Below are positions 1 to 11,245 of a stretch of DNA of 64,000 nt, piece by piece (the stretch's first letter is position 1; every line of letters begins with the position of its first letter). The position numbers were made by a program, and so were the translations under genes. This DNA comes from Hordeum vulgare subsp. vulgare (Eukaryota; Streptophyta; Magnoliopsida; Poales; Poaceae), in NCBI RefSeq assembly GCF_904849725.1, contig NC_058521.1, positions 145,480,744-145,544,743 of the forward strand, given 5' to 3'. The notes beneath the pieces are model-generated. The model made no database searches, was not told where the DNA came from, and saw only the letters and a list, made by a program, of their open reading frames with translations.

Positions 1-163
1 CTTAATAATAATTTGCATAGGGAATAGCTAACCCGAGGATTTAATCAACAACTTGGACCAGTGCTCCTCATGAGTGTTGGTCCAAACTAGCGCACTATGC
101 GGGGCCAACTCAGGGCAACTTGAGTGATTTCTATCAGGCTCCGTCCGCGTAGCTTATCCAACG
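1..163 (+). repeat. Gypsy-1 5' LTR, left segment
   Basis: This segment aligns by eye with 54684-54847 in the Gypsy-3 5' LTR, sharing the stretch around the words gcatagggaatagcta and gtgctcctcatgagtgt. It is therefore the inside of an LTR of the same Gypsy family. By comparison with Gypsy-3, about 4.4 kb of this LTR lies left of the window. The LTR is interrupted after base 163 by the non-autonomous element and resumes at 18625. The reverse complement of the same stretch occurs in the Gypsy-2 LTR near 45650-45810. Confidence 0.85.
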
Positions 164-804
164 TGTCGTGGTTTTGTCACGGCAGATGTCCTCGTGCAAG
201 GACTTAGGTGTGAGGCCATCGCAACCATGTCGCGGCTTGAGAGGGGTTGGTCGGAATCGAGGGAAGCGAGTTTACCTAGGTTCGGCCCCTTCGATGGAGG
301 TAAAAGCCTGCGTCCTGCTTGTGTTTCATTGATGAAGATGATTATCTCGATTACAAGGGTGCAGACTCGGCATCTCTAATCTCGTGATTGTCTAATCTGT
401 CTATCTCATGATTTGTGTTGTCTAGACCTAAGTTGTGAATCGTGTCCCTCTTGGGGCGCCTTACCCCTCCTTATATAGGTGGAAGTGGTAGGTTTACGTG
501 TAGAGTCCTACTAGGAGTAGGAATAGGACTAGTCTCTCTTGAAACCTTATCCAGGACTTGTTTCCTTCTTGTGGGAGTCTTTCCTCTTCTTGGGCCTTCT
601 AACTGAGTCGGCCCTCCTGGCCTCTCTATGAGTCACCTTATGCCAGGGTGCACGCTGGGCCTTGGGCCTTTGTCGTTTGTGTGAGTCGCCTGTCGGGTCA
701 TGTATGACCCGCCCACCAGGTCACTGCTGAGTCGCCCGTGAGTCGCCAAGTCCTTGGCAGGTCATACTTCAAGCTGAGTTACACCGTGGGTTATATCCCC
801 AACA
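164..804 (+). repeat. 5' LTR of non-autonomous element
   Basis: Direct repeat partner of 17995-18624, with a few percent divergence by eye. It contains a TATA-like box (TTATATAG, 471-478) shared with the 3' copy at 18291-18298, which fits an LTR promoter. The first codon-like string in this LTR belongs to no gene I recognise. Confidence 0.88.
471..478 (+). promoter_or_regulatory. TATA-like box in the 5' LTR
   Basis: TTATATAG sits in a GC-richer context (ttacccctcc before it) and is conserved in the 3' LTR. Its position in the second half of the LTR suits a U3 promoter. The assignment is by consensus only. Confidence 0.5.
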
Positions 805-2413
805 TTAGCCCCCAGGTTAGGTTGAATTTATTCAAGGTAAGCTCCTGAAATCAAAATAATAAATATGTCAAGGGACCAGCTTGCTCCACTGACCGGCTTG
901 ATTTATTGAAGTGGCTCTTTGAAAAATCCGGGTTTCTTCGAGCCGCCTTCAATCATCTCGTAGGTACGTGTCCTTTGCAATAAAATACATATGCCATTGA
1001 ATCGGCCTCCAATGCTTTGGCTTGATGAAAATTTGGGGAATAAGAAATCCACACAATGTTGAACCAGCTTTTCTTGCTTCGCGGATTATGATTGACAATG
1101 GCACGTCATGATTGCTAATGGCGGGTCATGATTATTGGTAGTGCCCCGTCAAACAACTGAACTCCAATTGACTATATCGAATTATTGGGGATAAAGAAAT
1201 TCGTGTGATGTTGAGCCGGTCTTTCAATGCTTCAACTAGATAAAAATATGTTGAACCGGTCTCCCAATACTTCACCTCCATGACAAAATGAAATGTGCTC
1301 TTCAAATTTTTGATATATCCATATTACGTGTAGCCCCCAAGGGCCGGGTCATCAGTGTGTGATGGGCCGGGTCTTCAATTTGAACCTCATGATCTGTGAA
1401 ACAACTTAGTGTTGTAGCCCTCAAAGGCCGGGTTGTCTTGCCTGCGGCAACCTGGGACTTTAGAAATTATGATCTGAATAGTGTAGCCCCCAAGTGATGG
1501 GTCGATTGCTTGCGGCGACTCGGTACTTCCACGTTGTTCTCCTTTGAAAATAAAACATCGTATGATGTAGCCCCCAAGGGCCGGGTCATTATGCAACAAT
1601 GAGTAGGGACTTTTGTAAATCTGATGATGTAACCTTGAGCAACAATGTGTAGCCCCCAAGGGCCGGGTCATTATAAAAATGATGAGTCGGTTCTTCCTTG
1701 AATCCATATTTGAAATAAAGAGCGACATGTAGCCCCTAGGGTCAGCTTATCTCCTTGAGGTAGCCGGGTATGTTGATGATGTGATGATTTGAAAAGCGGA
1801 TTGCATTAGCACCCAAGTGTCATGGTGCATGCTTGCAGCGACATGGGTCTTTCAGAATTTGACGAAATCTTGATTTGAATAATGTAGCCCCCAAGTGTCG
1901 GGTTGCGTTCCTGCAGGGACTTGGGACTATTCCTTCCATTGTAAAATAAAATCATATCCACTCTGTGAGCTGATGATGCCTTTGTGATAAAAGAAATCCT
2001 TTACCGTGGTTGCAATGTAACCCGACAAGTATATCCTTGAGAAATCCATATGTTTGAGAAATCCATAAGTGTTGTAGTTTACTACAGAGCACAAGTTGAA
2101 GAAATCGAAGGGCCGGTCAATTAGATGACTCGGCATTATATGTGATAGGGCGGCTCTTCGACAATAGTCAATTCTTTCGAGCTAGCTTAAAAACTCCAAT
2201 CATTTAACACTGGTTATGATAAACCATGATGAAACTCCAACCAACTTGGCTATTCAAAGATTTATTTGCACCTGCAAGAATTTATGCTTTGACCAGGTTT
2301 GAAGACCGACATGATATGTATACATGACGCATGATGCAATGCAAGATGATGCATGTATATGACAAAATAGTACTGGTTTAGAGACTTTAATATTACTTTA
2401 ATGAAACTAGCTT
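805..2413. repeat. Internal region with dispersed 'tagcccccaagggccgggt' units
   Basis: There is no coding capacity here. A ~25-bp word, tagcccccaagggccgggt and variants, recurs near 1331, 1411, 1483, 1568, 1651, 1731, 1885 and again near 3065, at roughly 70-85 bp steps in the densest part. Several units continue with a shared tail (cttgcctgcggcaac-like). This is a decayed minisatellite making up the internal domain of the non-autonomous element. Confidence 0.75.
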
Positions 2414-2905
2414 GATAGCCACTGGTTTATCCTCGCTCTCTGTAAGCCGGCCCTCACTACCCAATCAATGTTTTAACCTGGAAGTCAGGGCCAAATGGAT
2501 GACTTATCGAGAGTACATGAGGTTCGGAGTAGCATCATGCAGACAAGCAGGTTTAACCAAGTTTCAAAGAAGGCGGCTTAATAGCCCATGGAATATCCTC
2601 GCTTTCTGTAAGCCGTCACTCACGACCAATCGATGTTTTAACCTGGATAGTTCAGGTTCCAACTGGATTGACATATCGAGAGTACACAGGGTTCGGAGTA
2701 GCATCATGCTGACAAGCAGGTTTGACAAAGAAGGTGGCTTAATGACACATGGAGTATCCTCGCTTTCTGTAAGCCGGCACTCACGACCAATCGATGTTGT
2801 AACCCGGATAAGTTCAGGGTCCATATGGATTGACTTATCATGAAACAGAGTACACGGGGTTCGGAGTAGCATCATGCTGACAGGCAGGTTTAACCATGAA
2901 TTTTT
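2414..2905. repeat. Three tandem ~163-bp repeats
   Basis: Units start near 2414, 2580 and 2742. Each carries the shared words tatcctcgct, ctgtaagccg, aatcgatgttttaacc-like, gagagtaca and ggttcggagtagcatcatgc in the same order. Copies differ by substitutions and small indels. Open reading frames across this array are by-products of the repeat. Confidence 0.88.
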
Positions 2906-3061
2906 GCCATTAAGTCGGGCACCCATGTTTGAACTGCGCATCGTGGCGACTCATCCTCTTCGGCGACTTTAAAATACCTGCCAATGAAGCAGGGCACCCA
3001 TATTTGAATGGCACATCATGGCGACTCGTCCTCTTGGGCGACTTTAAAATGCCTGCCAATG
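2906..3061. repeat. Two tandem ~72-bp repeats
   Basis: Two units share gggcacccat, catggcgactc, ctcttggcgactttaaaat-like and cctgccaatga words (2922-2990 and 2991-3061). They follow directly on the 163-bp array. Confidence 0.8.
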
Positions 3062-3463
3062 AGGCAATAGCCCTCGGGGCCGAGTTATCTTGCCTGCAAT
3101 GACCCGGTGTTCTTGAATTATTCAGCCTGGTTGTATTTGGTGAGCCATGTCTGTGTAGCCCACGAGTCTTAAGTCGACTCAAGGAGGTGGCTTGAGAATC
3201 TCCATACTTGATTGGGACGTAAGCCAACATAGGGTTGACGGTGAATAATGGACTTTTGACCCGTACTTAATTCTCAGGTAGTCCGGCTCTCGTGGTTCCT
3301 TCAGGGCCACTTTCCTTTTCTTTTGCTGCTTGCTTTGAATTGTCGGTTCAATAATGGCCAGCTCAAATTGTAGCTTCATGAGGGATGTTTCTGTGTCAAC
3401 CTCTCCTGTTACTCTTGATATGCATTGCTCCAATGTTGTTGGGGGAAATTGGCCGCAGAGGAG

Positions 3464-3770
3464 GCTTGCATGCGTCTGTTGGGCAGCTCGTATAGGCGAG
3501 CACCGAACTAATATGTTGATGGAGATTGGACCGAGGGGCGGCAGCTTGCATGCGTGTGTTGGGCGGCTCGTATAAGCGAGCACTGCACTGATATGTTGAT
3601 GTCGTACGGACCGCGAGGGCGGTGTCTCGCGTTTGTCTGTTGGGCGGCTCGTACAGGCGAGTACTGCACCAGCGGGTTGACATAATCTGTACCGTGAAGG
3701 CGGCGTCTTGCGTCTGTCTGTTGGGCGGCTCGTACAGGCGAGCACTGCACCGACGGGTTAAGTTGAATGC
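3464..3770. repeat. Four tandem ~82-bp repeats
   Basis: Units contain tgttgggcggctcgta, caggcgagcactgcac and a gaccg..ggcgg spacer, repeated near 3464, 3545, 3627 and 3711. The long minus-strand reading frames here repeat a short Pro/Arg/Thr-rich word because of this structure. I do not call them genes. Confidence 0.88.
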
Positions 3771-4878
3771 GAGAGATATCTTGCGATTTGGCACAAACTC
3801 GAGAATCGGTCGCGACATTGTAAGCCGTTTTGGTCGCGCGGACGTGAGAGTTGGCCGCATCACTATAAACCAGCACGGACGGTGAGTCGTCCATGACGTT
3901 CGTAGGCCGAGGCGGATAGTGAGTCGTCCGTGGCGTTGATTGACACCAGCTTCATACTTGCAATATGATGTCGCTTTCGTAATGAGTAATTCTCCTTCGT
4001 AGTAAAATATGACAGGCGGGAGTAATTGTTCTCGGATGAATGAATATGTATGAAAGAAAATAAATAGAATGAATATCACCTGGATTTTTTGTCGGATGAA
4101 TACAGATGTTGGTGCTGCATAATGCTGGATGAAATCGGACGACCATCCAACATATTTGTGTAGCGTATAGCTCCGTGTCAGCGGCCGGTCAAATTGCCTC
4201 TGGATTGCAGCGTTTTGTAGTCACCGCTGTAGCCTTTTCCCCCTTTTTTCTTATCGCATCGAATCTCTCCACGTCCCAGGTAGGAGCATGCCTTTGGATT
4301 CACGAGATACAGCAGCAGCGCGCCCACACATGCACGCCCAAGCACACACACAGACGCAGCACACATCGCGCATGGTTGGGTGCCAGAGCGAGTAGGCACA
4401 CACCATGCTCACACTGCACGCGCACAGCGCACTCACGCACACAAGTACGCCTTTGCACACATCCGCCGTCCGGCCGGCTCGAGGCGGAGCCAGGAGAGGC
4501 GTAGCTAGCCTGGTGCAGGCGAGCGACGACAGGAGCGGCCCGGCGTGACGACGCGCGGAGGTGGGCGCCGCGGCGGCTCAAGGCACAATGAAGGCTGGTG
4601 CTGCAGGACCAAGCGATGCGATGGGGGCAACGCAGGTCAACTTGAGGCGAGGCGCAGAAGCAGGGCCAATGGCGTCGAGTCCGGCTCAGAGTGGGCGCGC
4701 CGAGATGGAGGTAGTCGTGGTGAAGCGAGTCGTGGCTGGCTCGGAGTGAAGTAAGTCCAAGGAGCCACTTCAATGTCTTGTGTCAGCTTCTTCTACGTAG
4801 CTAGCTTGATGATCCATCAGCGTATGCGTGTGCATCGCCTTCATGCGCATCAGCCATCGGAATCAATCAAACTATTCT
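3771..4878. other. Internal region of non-autonomous element, no gene seen
   Basis: The stretch holds an A/C-rich block (about 4310-4450, many cacaca words) and a GC-rich block (about 4480-4760). No domain or homology is recognisable in any frame. The right boundary is the Gypsy-4 LTR terminus at 4879. Confidence 0.55.
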
Positions 4879-5221
4879 TGTAACATCCCAATTTTCTTAA
4901 ATTCGAATGTTAATAGATCATTCATATACATCTCATATTTTTATGCATTATTTTGCTCTTTTGATAAATTTTTTCATTATGTAACTTCAGGCAAGTTATT
5001 TGAGTGGAGATAATATGACTTCTCCCCTGTCAAACAAAAGTGCACAATGTTTCGAATATTATTTGGAGTCACCAATTTGGTTTTGCAAATTTTATAATGT
5101 CCGAAATTATTTTTATGTCGAGTTTTTAAAAGCTCGTTGTTCGTCCTATTGCATAAAAGCTATTTTTAAAAGTCTGCATTAGGTGGAACTAGGTTTCCTT
5201 ATTATTTATTAGGAGATTTAT

Positions 5222-5255
5222 TTTATACTTATATATATATGTGTCTATATTAGCA

Positions 5256-5303
<48 letters not shown>

Positions 5304-5426
5304 GCGTATATTATATGTATATATTATTCTATTTTTTTCTAAGTATTATAGTATATATGTATGTTATTTTCTGGTATTTTATTTAACAAGAAAATATAAA
5401 TATATATATATATATACTTTTTATTA

Positions 5427-5457
<31 letters not shown>

Positions 5458-5460
5458 TAT
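5222..5460. repeat. AT microsatellite block in Gypsy-4 left LTR
   Basis: Long (AT)n runs occur at about 5260-5300 and 5400-5455, flanked by T-rich DNA. The corresponding place in the right LTR (about 15180-15360) is shorter, which suggests repeat-length change after insertion. Confidence 0.9.
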
Positions 5461-5665
5461 GGCTGTTTGTTCTTTTTCTTTTAAAAAAAAAGGAACCGGC
5501 CATGCCGAGCCGAAGGCTCAGCCCAGAGAGCGATTCCATCGCCTCATGCCACCAAGGGCTCCTAGCGTTGACTAGCCCCACCGAGCCAGCTGGAGCCCCA
5601 GCGCAGCCCCATCGCTAGCTAGCGCAGCTCCCAGGCAACGAGGCTACTATCGCACCACGTGCCCC

Positions 5666-7576
5666 ATGGAGCCAGCAAGGTTCCCCAGCGCTGGAGCCCC
5701 AGCCACGGGACTCCCAGCGCCCATGCCTCATACCCCAGCGCCCCAGCCTCCTATCGTTGCCAGGGGGCCCGCACCGTATTTCATCCCGAGTCGGACTCCT
5801 ATCGCCCCATCGCCCGACCTAGCTTTATTTTTCCTATCCCGAGCCGGATCAGGGAACCGAGCAGGACTCCCCTAGCGAGGGCATAAAGTCCCGCGGACCG
5901 AAGCCCCAGGAACAGAAGCCCCTGCTCCCGATTCGCACAGTACGCACAGCAGCCTCGAGCATCGCAGGAACACGCCGCGCACGTCCAAAGTTTGTCCGTG
6001 TTCGCCGGAGTTCGCGGAGCCGCCATCACCGGAGTCCGTTCGACCGCCACCGGAGCACCATCGGAGGAGCCACACCGAGACGGTTCCGTTTTTCCCCGCT
6101 GTTCGTGGTGAGAACGCGCGCACGAGCCGATTTATCAAACCCCGATGAACAGCTTCAGGACGAAATTTAGTCTATTTTTAACCTGTTTTTAGCTCTATCA
6201 GATTCTTGATAAAATTTTGAAACGCGTTTATCTTTTTACTCGTAACTCCGAATCAAGAAATTCTTTTTCCTGTGATCTCGTATTGATGAGTAGAACAAGT
6301 TAGAACCAGTAGTTTTCAGTTTTGCGAAAATTAATTTTTTTTTGTTAAATCAGATTTATTTTAGACCTACCGGAGGCCATATTTTGCAAACCGTTCATCC
6401 TATTTAGTTGATTCTTTTTGCGTTGTCATCGTATGAGAATGCAGATGATTTTATACCTGCTGCCATGCTATTTATGCTTGGGTTTTAAACAAGTTGTTTT
6501 ATTGCCGATGGTTTTATTTGGTGTTATGTGATTGTGGTGATTGATTGGTGTGATTGTTTGCAACGTGTAGATTGTGCGGAGTGCGACACAAACTATTGTC
6601 AGGAGTGTGACTTTCTGAGCCAGAATCAAGGCAAGTTATATATTGATCATCCTTTACCTATTATTTTCTATGCAGTATTATATCACCCTATGAAAATTAT
6701 GCATGTATAGGAATATTATTATTGCTATGCTATGGAGCTATATTCCCTTGTCATGAAGATCGTGTTAGATAAAATTTTGCTATGCTATGTAGACGGGGAT
6801 TGGTTCCTGTATTCATTGAGATTATGTGAGGATTACTACAAAATAAATTGAGTAGTAATTCAGGATATAATACACCTCTGGGCGAATATGGTAATGTTGG
6901 GTGGTTTCAAGAACATCATGGTTTCTACCCTCTGAATGTAAGTGGAATGCCGCCCAGGTTCAAAAAGATCAGACAAACTTAGTGACTAGTAGCTTTCGTG
7001 CGCAACCACTAGCTATATGGAATCTAGCTTAGTTGAGTAGGTTGTGGGGACCTTGCCTGGGCAAAGCTAGCAGATGTAGATATAAATAGGTGTACCGGCT
7101 TGCCGTTGGGTGGAGGTGACTGCTTCTGAAAGACTTCGTCTCAATCTTCGGGTTGGGTCTAGTGGGTACAGTGTGCAAACCTCTGCAGAGTGTATAAACT
7201 AATCATGATTAGCCGTGTCCCCGGTTATGGACAATTTTGAGCAGCTAGGCCATTGCAGTTGTTGGATGTTCTTGACAGATGACACACTTAATAAAACTTG
7301 GTGGAAAACTTAATGATGGTAATAGGTTGGAGTTGGAGATGCCAATTCAACCATATGTGAGTTATTGTAGCAAACAAATTAAAACTTGACTATTAGGTAG
7401 TTATGAGGATAAAATCAGCTTTCTGCAAAATAACCATCAGCCTTTCTCTTGTTATACTATGCATATACACGTAGGTCTGTTATATTACTTTTCCTGTGTA
7501 ACTTGACAATACATTCAAAGTATTGACCTATATGGCTGCAACGTATCATATTGCAGGATATTCACACGAGGAGTAA
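5666..7576 (+). pseudogene. LTR-embedded three-exon ORF, left LTR copy (broken)
   Basis: Predicted exons are 5666-6107, 6571-6630 and 7557-7576. Exon 1 ends ...cgtg before GTGAGA. Exon 2 follows gtgtag and ends ...caag before GCAAGT, a GC donor. Exon 3 follows ttgcag and ends in TAA. Phases are 1 and 1, and the three segments total 522 nt, divisible by three. Exon 2 encodes a C-x2-C-x4-C-x2-C motif and exon 3 ends in Glu-Glu. This copy has a TAG at 5873-5875 in exon 1 where the right LTR has TCG, so it is broken. No known family is recognised. The splice sites are consensus matches, not observed. Confidence 0.5.
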
Positions 7577-7671
7577 GGTACCGTTAGGGTCGCGAGTCTT
7601 CACTCAACATCGCCAGTGGGCTATGATGGGACTGATCGTTATTATTCTACTACTTTTCCGCTGTTTAATAG

Positions 7672-7739
7672 AATAAAGCTAGCTAAGTGCTATGCAGATT
7701 GTTATATTTTATAAATTATGGATCATACCTTGTAATAAA
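7672..7739 (+). promoter_or_regulatory. Candidate polyadenylation signals in left LTR
   Basis: AATAAA occurs at 7672-7677 and 7734-7739, about 110-180 bases before the LTR end. On this strand they support plus as the LTR sense direction. Confidence 0.45.
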
Positions 7740-7851
7740 TGATGCACTTGCTATTCTGGTATTCATCTATACTGTGTGTGCTGGCGAGTCGATCCAGGGA
7801 CTAGCACAGTAAAGCATAGAGACTCAAATCCTTCGAGGTTTGGTCGTTAAC

Positions 7852-7866
7852 CTACCCCCCTTAAGA
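7852..7866 (-). other. Gypsy-4 polypurine tract
   Basis: Read on minus, a purine run (aaggggggtagg) lies directly after the gag-pol stop codon and directly before the left repeat. This is where plus-strand priming occurs in LTR elements. Next to it one expects TGTAACATCC; instead the flipped LTR end (TTAACGACC) follows. Confidence 0.75.
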
Positions 7867-8360
7867 TGAATCTCGGCCTCGAGATTCGGGTTGGCTAGCA
7901 AATAGGTGTGGGTGATCCTGCTTGAGATCCTCCTCTCGTTCCCAAGTAGCCTCTTCTTTGGTATGATGATCTCACTGAACTTTGCATAACCTGATTGCCT
8001 TGGTGCGAGTAACTCTCTGTGTTGTCTCCACAATCTTAACAGGCTTCTCCTCATATGTCAAGTCAGTCTCCAACTGAATTGCCTCAAGTGGCACTGTATC
8101 TCTCAAAGGGACATCTGCCATCTCGGCATGACACTTCTTCAGCTGGGATACGTGGAACACATTATGAACTCCTGACAAAGCTTCTGGCAACTCCAGCTGA
8201 TAAGCTACCTCTCCTCGACGCTCCAAGATCCTGTAAGGCCCCACAAAGCGTGGTGCTAACTTACCTTTGATTCCAAACCTCTTAATTCCACGAAGTGGTG
8301 AAACTCTAAGATATGCACGGTCTCCTACCTCATATGTCACCTCCTTACGCTTTGCATTGG
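7861..8360 (-). pseudogene. Gypsy-4 integrase C-terminus and chromodomain
   Basis: This is the last part of the polyprotein. Residues typical of the integrase C-terminal region (GPYRILERRGEVAYQLELP; HNVFHVSQLKK) lead into a chromodomain that would bind modified histones and steer integration. A one-base deletion near 8361 shifts the frame relative to upstream pol. A TGA at 7972-7974 replaces the conserved Trp of the chromodomain. The remaining in-frame residues (EEATWERE and onwards) run to the TAA at 7861-7863, so the frame was once intact to the polypurine tract. Confidence 0.85.
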
Positions 8361-11243
8361 CTAACTCTTCTGTCTGGACTGTGGTATCTTTAGCATGTCA
8401 CGAACCAGTCTGACTTTCTCCTCAGCATCTCTAATCAAGTCTGGTCCAAAGAACTGACGCTCTCCAACCTCATCCCACATCAATGGTGTCCTGCACTTCC
8501 TACCATACAGAAACTCAAACGGTGCCATCTGCAAACTAGCCTGATAACTGTTATTATATGAGAACTCTGCATATGGTAAATTATCATCCCAACTGGACCC
8601 GTAGGTCAAAGCACAAGCTCTCAACATATCCTCCAATATCTGGTTCACCCTCTCAGTCTGCCCATCTGTTTGTGGATGGAATGCTGTACTGAACTCCAGT
8701 CTAGTACCCAGTGGTTCGTGCAACTGACGCCAAAATTTAGAAGTGAACTGAGTACCTCTATCAGACACTATCTTCTTTGGAACTCCATGCAGACAGACAA
8801 TTCTGGACATATAAATCTTAGCTAGCTTAGCACTGGTATAGGTAGTCTTTACGGGGATGAAGTGAGCGACTTTAGTCAAACGATCAACAACTACCCAAAT
8901 AGAATCATAACCTGATCGAGTCCTGGGTAATCCAGTGATGAAATCCATACCAATCTGATCCCACTTCCAATCAGGTATAGGCAAGGGTTGTAACAAACCT
9001 GCTGGTTTCTGATGCTCTACTTTAACTCTCTGGCACACATCACATACTGCAATGTACTCAGCAATTTCCCTCTTCAGGCTAGGCCACCAAAATCTCTCCC
9101 TCAAATCCAAATACATCTTAGTATTACCTGGGTGGATAGAATAAGGTGAATCATACGCCTCCTGAAGAATAAACTTCCTTATATCTGCATCCTGAGGTAC
9201 ACAAATACGCTTCTCAAACCATATGGTTCCATGTTCATCCTCATGGAAATCCTTTGCTTTCCCTTTTAGCATATTCTCCTTTATCTCAGCAATATACTTA
9301 TCATCCTTTTGAGCTTCTCTAATTCTGTCCAGCAAAGTAGGCCTTACCTCAAGTGTAGCCAAATAGCCTCTAGGGACCATCTCCAATCTCAGATTTCGGA
9401 ACTGCTCACATAACTCCGATGGCATATCATCAATATTAATTGCATTAGCATGGCTCCTACGACTCAATGCATCAGCAACAACATTAGCCTTACCAGGATG
9501 ATATTGCACATTCATATCATAATCCTTAATAAGCTCCAACCATCTCCTATGTCTGAGGTTCAACTCCCTCTGAGTAAATATGTACTTCAGGCTCTTATGA
9601 TCAGTAAATATATCACAATGATTACCAACGAGATAATGCCTCCAAGTTTTCAATGCATGCACAACTGAGGCTAACTCCAAATCATGTGTAGGATAATTAT
9701 GCTCATGATTCTTAAGCTGACGTGAAGCATAAGAAACAACCTTACCTTCCTGCATCAAAACACTCCCAAGTCCCTGACGAGAAGCATCACAATATACCTG
9801 AAAGTCTTTGTGTATGTCTGGCAGAGTTAAGACTGGTGCTGTGACTAAACGCTGCTTCAACTCCTGAAAGCTAGCTTCACAATCATCAGTCCAAACAAAC
9901 TTATTCCCCTTCTTCAACAATTCAGTCATAGGCTTTGCAATCTTTGAGAAATTCTCAATAAACCTTGTGTAATAACCTGCTAGGCCCAAAAAGCTGTGAA
10001 TCTCACCAACTGACGTGGGTGACTCCCACTCTGTAACAACAGCAACCTTAGATGGATCAACTGCAACTCCATTACCTGATATAACATGGCCAAGGAATGC
10101 TACCTCATCCATCCAAAACTCACATTTACTGAACTTGGCATACAACTCGTGCTCCCTCAGTTTCTCCAACACCAAACGCAGATGCACTTCATGCTCTTGC
10201 TTATTCTTGGAGAACACCAATATATCATCAATGAAAACAACCACAAATTTATCCAAGAACTCCATAAACACCTTGTTCATCATATTCATGAAGTATGCTG
10301 GGGCATTAGTCAATCCAAATGACATAACAGTATACTCATACAACCCATACCTCGTAGTGAAAGCGGTCTTTGGAATATCTTGCTCACAAATCTTTAACTG
10401 ATGATAACCAGAACGAAGATCAATCTTAGAAAACACAGTAGCTCCCTCCAACTGTTCAAACAAATCATTTATCGTAGGCAAAGGATACTTATTCTTAATG
10501 GTTACCTCATTCAGAGAACGATATTCAACACACATCCTCAAGGTCCCATCCTTCTTCTCAACAAACAAAACACAGGCTCCCCAAGGTGATGAACTTGGGC
10601 GAATAAATCCTTGTGCCTGTAACTCCCTCAACTGCTTCTTCAATTCCTCCAACACTTGAGGAGGCATTCGGTATGGTCTCTTTGCAATAGGTCCAGTACC
10701 AGGTATTAAATCAATAAGAAACTCAATATCTCTATCTGGTGGCATACCAGGCAACTCCTTCGGAAACACATCTGGATAATCCTTCACAACTCGCACCTCT
10801 TCCAGGCTACCCCCCTTAAGAGAGTTCACCTGCATCCTCTTATGCTGGTACTTACATACATATCTGAATCTCTTCCCTCCTGGTGCACTGAGAGAAATAG
10901 ATCGACTAGCACAATCGATAACTCCTTCATATTTTGCCATCCAATCCATACCCAAAATAATATCAAGACCCTATGACTTCAATATGATCAAATCTGTCGG
11001 GAAAACATGCTTCCCAATAGACAAGGGCATCTGAAAACATCCCAAACTTGCTGCCATCTCAGCCCCAGGAGAACTTACTAGAATAGGTGACTTAAGGACT
11101 ACGGTAGGCAACTTATGTTTATCCACAAATACCCGTGATATGAATGAATGCGATGCACGAGTATCAAAAAGCACAAGAGCGGGTACTGAGTTAATCAAAA
11201 ACTTACCAATCACGACATCAGGCTCATTATAGACCTCCTTCAC
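8361..11243 (-). pseudogene. Gypsy-4 pol: protease, RT, RNase H, integrase
   Basis: In order on minus: aspartic protease (VLFDTRASH, where the usual DSGA core reads DTRA), a TAG just before [10 protein letters not shown], then an 864-residue open frame. That frame has RT ([10 protein letters not shown] with the catalytic Asp pair), RNase H ([14 protein letters not shown]) and integrase. The integrase has the CxxC of its zinc module and the Asp, Asp, Glu core (GMDF, SDRG, TERVNQ). Reverse transcription and integration would take place in virus-like particles and the nucleus. Gag and protease are out of frame with each other near 11270. A normal Tekay-type element has one continuous gag-pol frame, so this copy is dead but only lightly damaged. 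Confidence 0.92.
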
Positions 11244-11245
11244 AT

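Larger units (their letters stand above)
4879..7850 (+). repeat. Gypsy-4 left LTR, inverted
   Basis: About 2.97 kb, and the reverse complement of 12816-16761 apart from small indels and one ~1 kb insertion in the right copy. Its sense direction is plus: it starts TGTAACATCCC, has AATAAA signals near the end (7672-7677 and 7734-7739) and ends GGTCGTTA next to the polypurine tract. In a normal element it would read on minus like its partner. Confidence 0.85.

Noticed and set aside
805..830. Primer binding site of the non-autonomous element
   Set aside because: The bases after the 5' LTR (ttagcccccaggttagg) do not match the initiator Met tRNA, and I could not assign another tRNA with confidence.
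2414..3770. CRISPR array
   Set aside because: Repeats are long, diverged and directly adjacent without unique spacers, and lie inside a plant retrotransposon.
3179..4079. Long overlapping minus-strand frames (up to 227 codons)
   Set aside because: They run through the 82-bp tandem array and repeat the same short word; several frames are open at once, as expected of a repeat.
4175..4773. Open frames on both strands in a GC-rich block
   Set aside because: High GC removes stops in many frames; no domain, no homologous partner and low-complexity Arg/Ala/Gly content.
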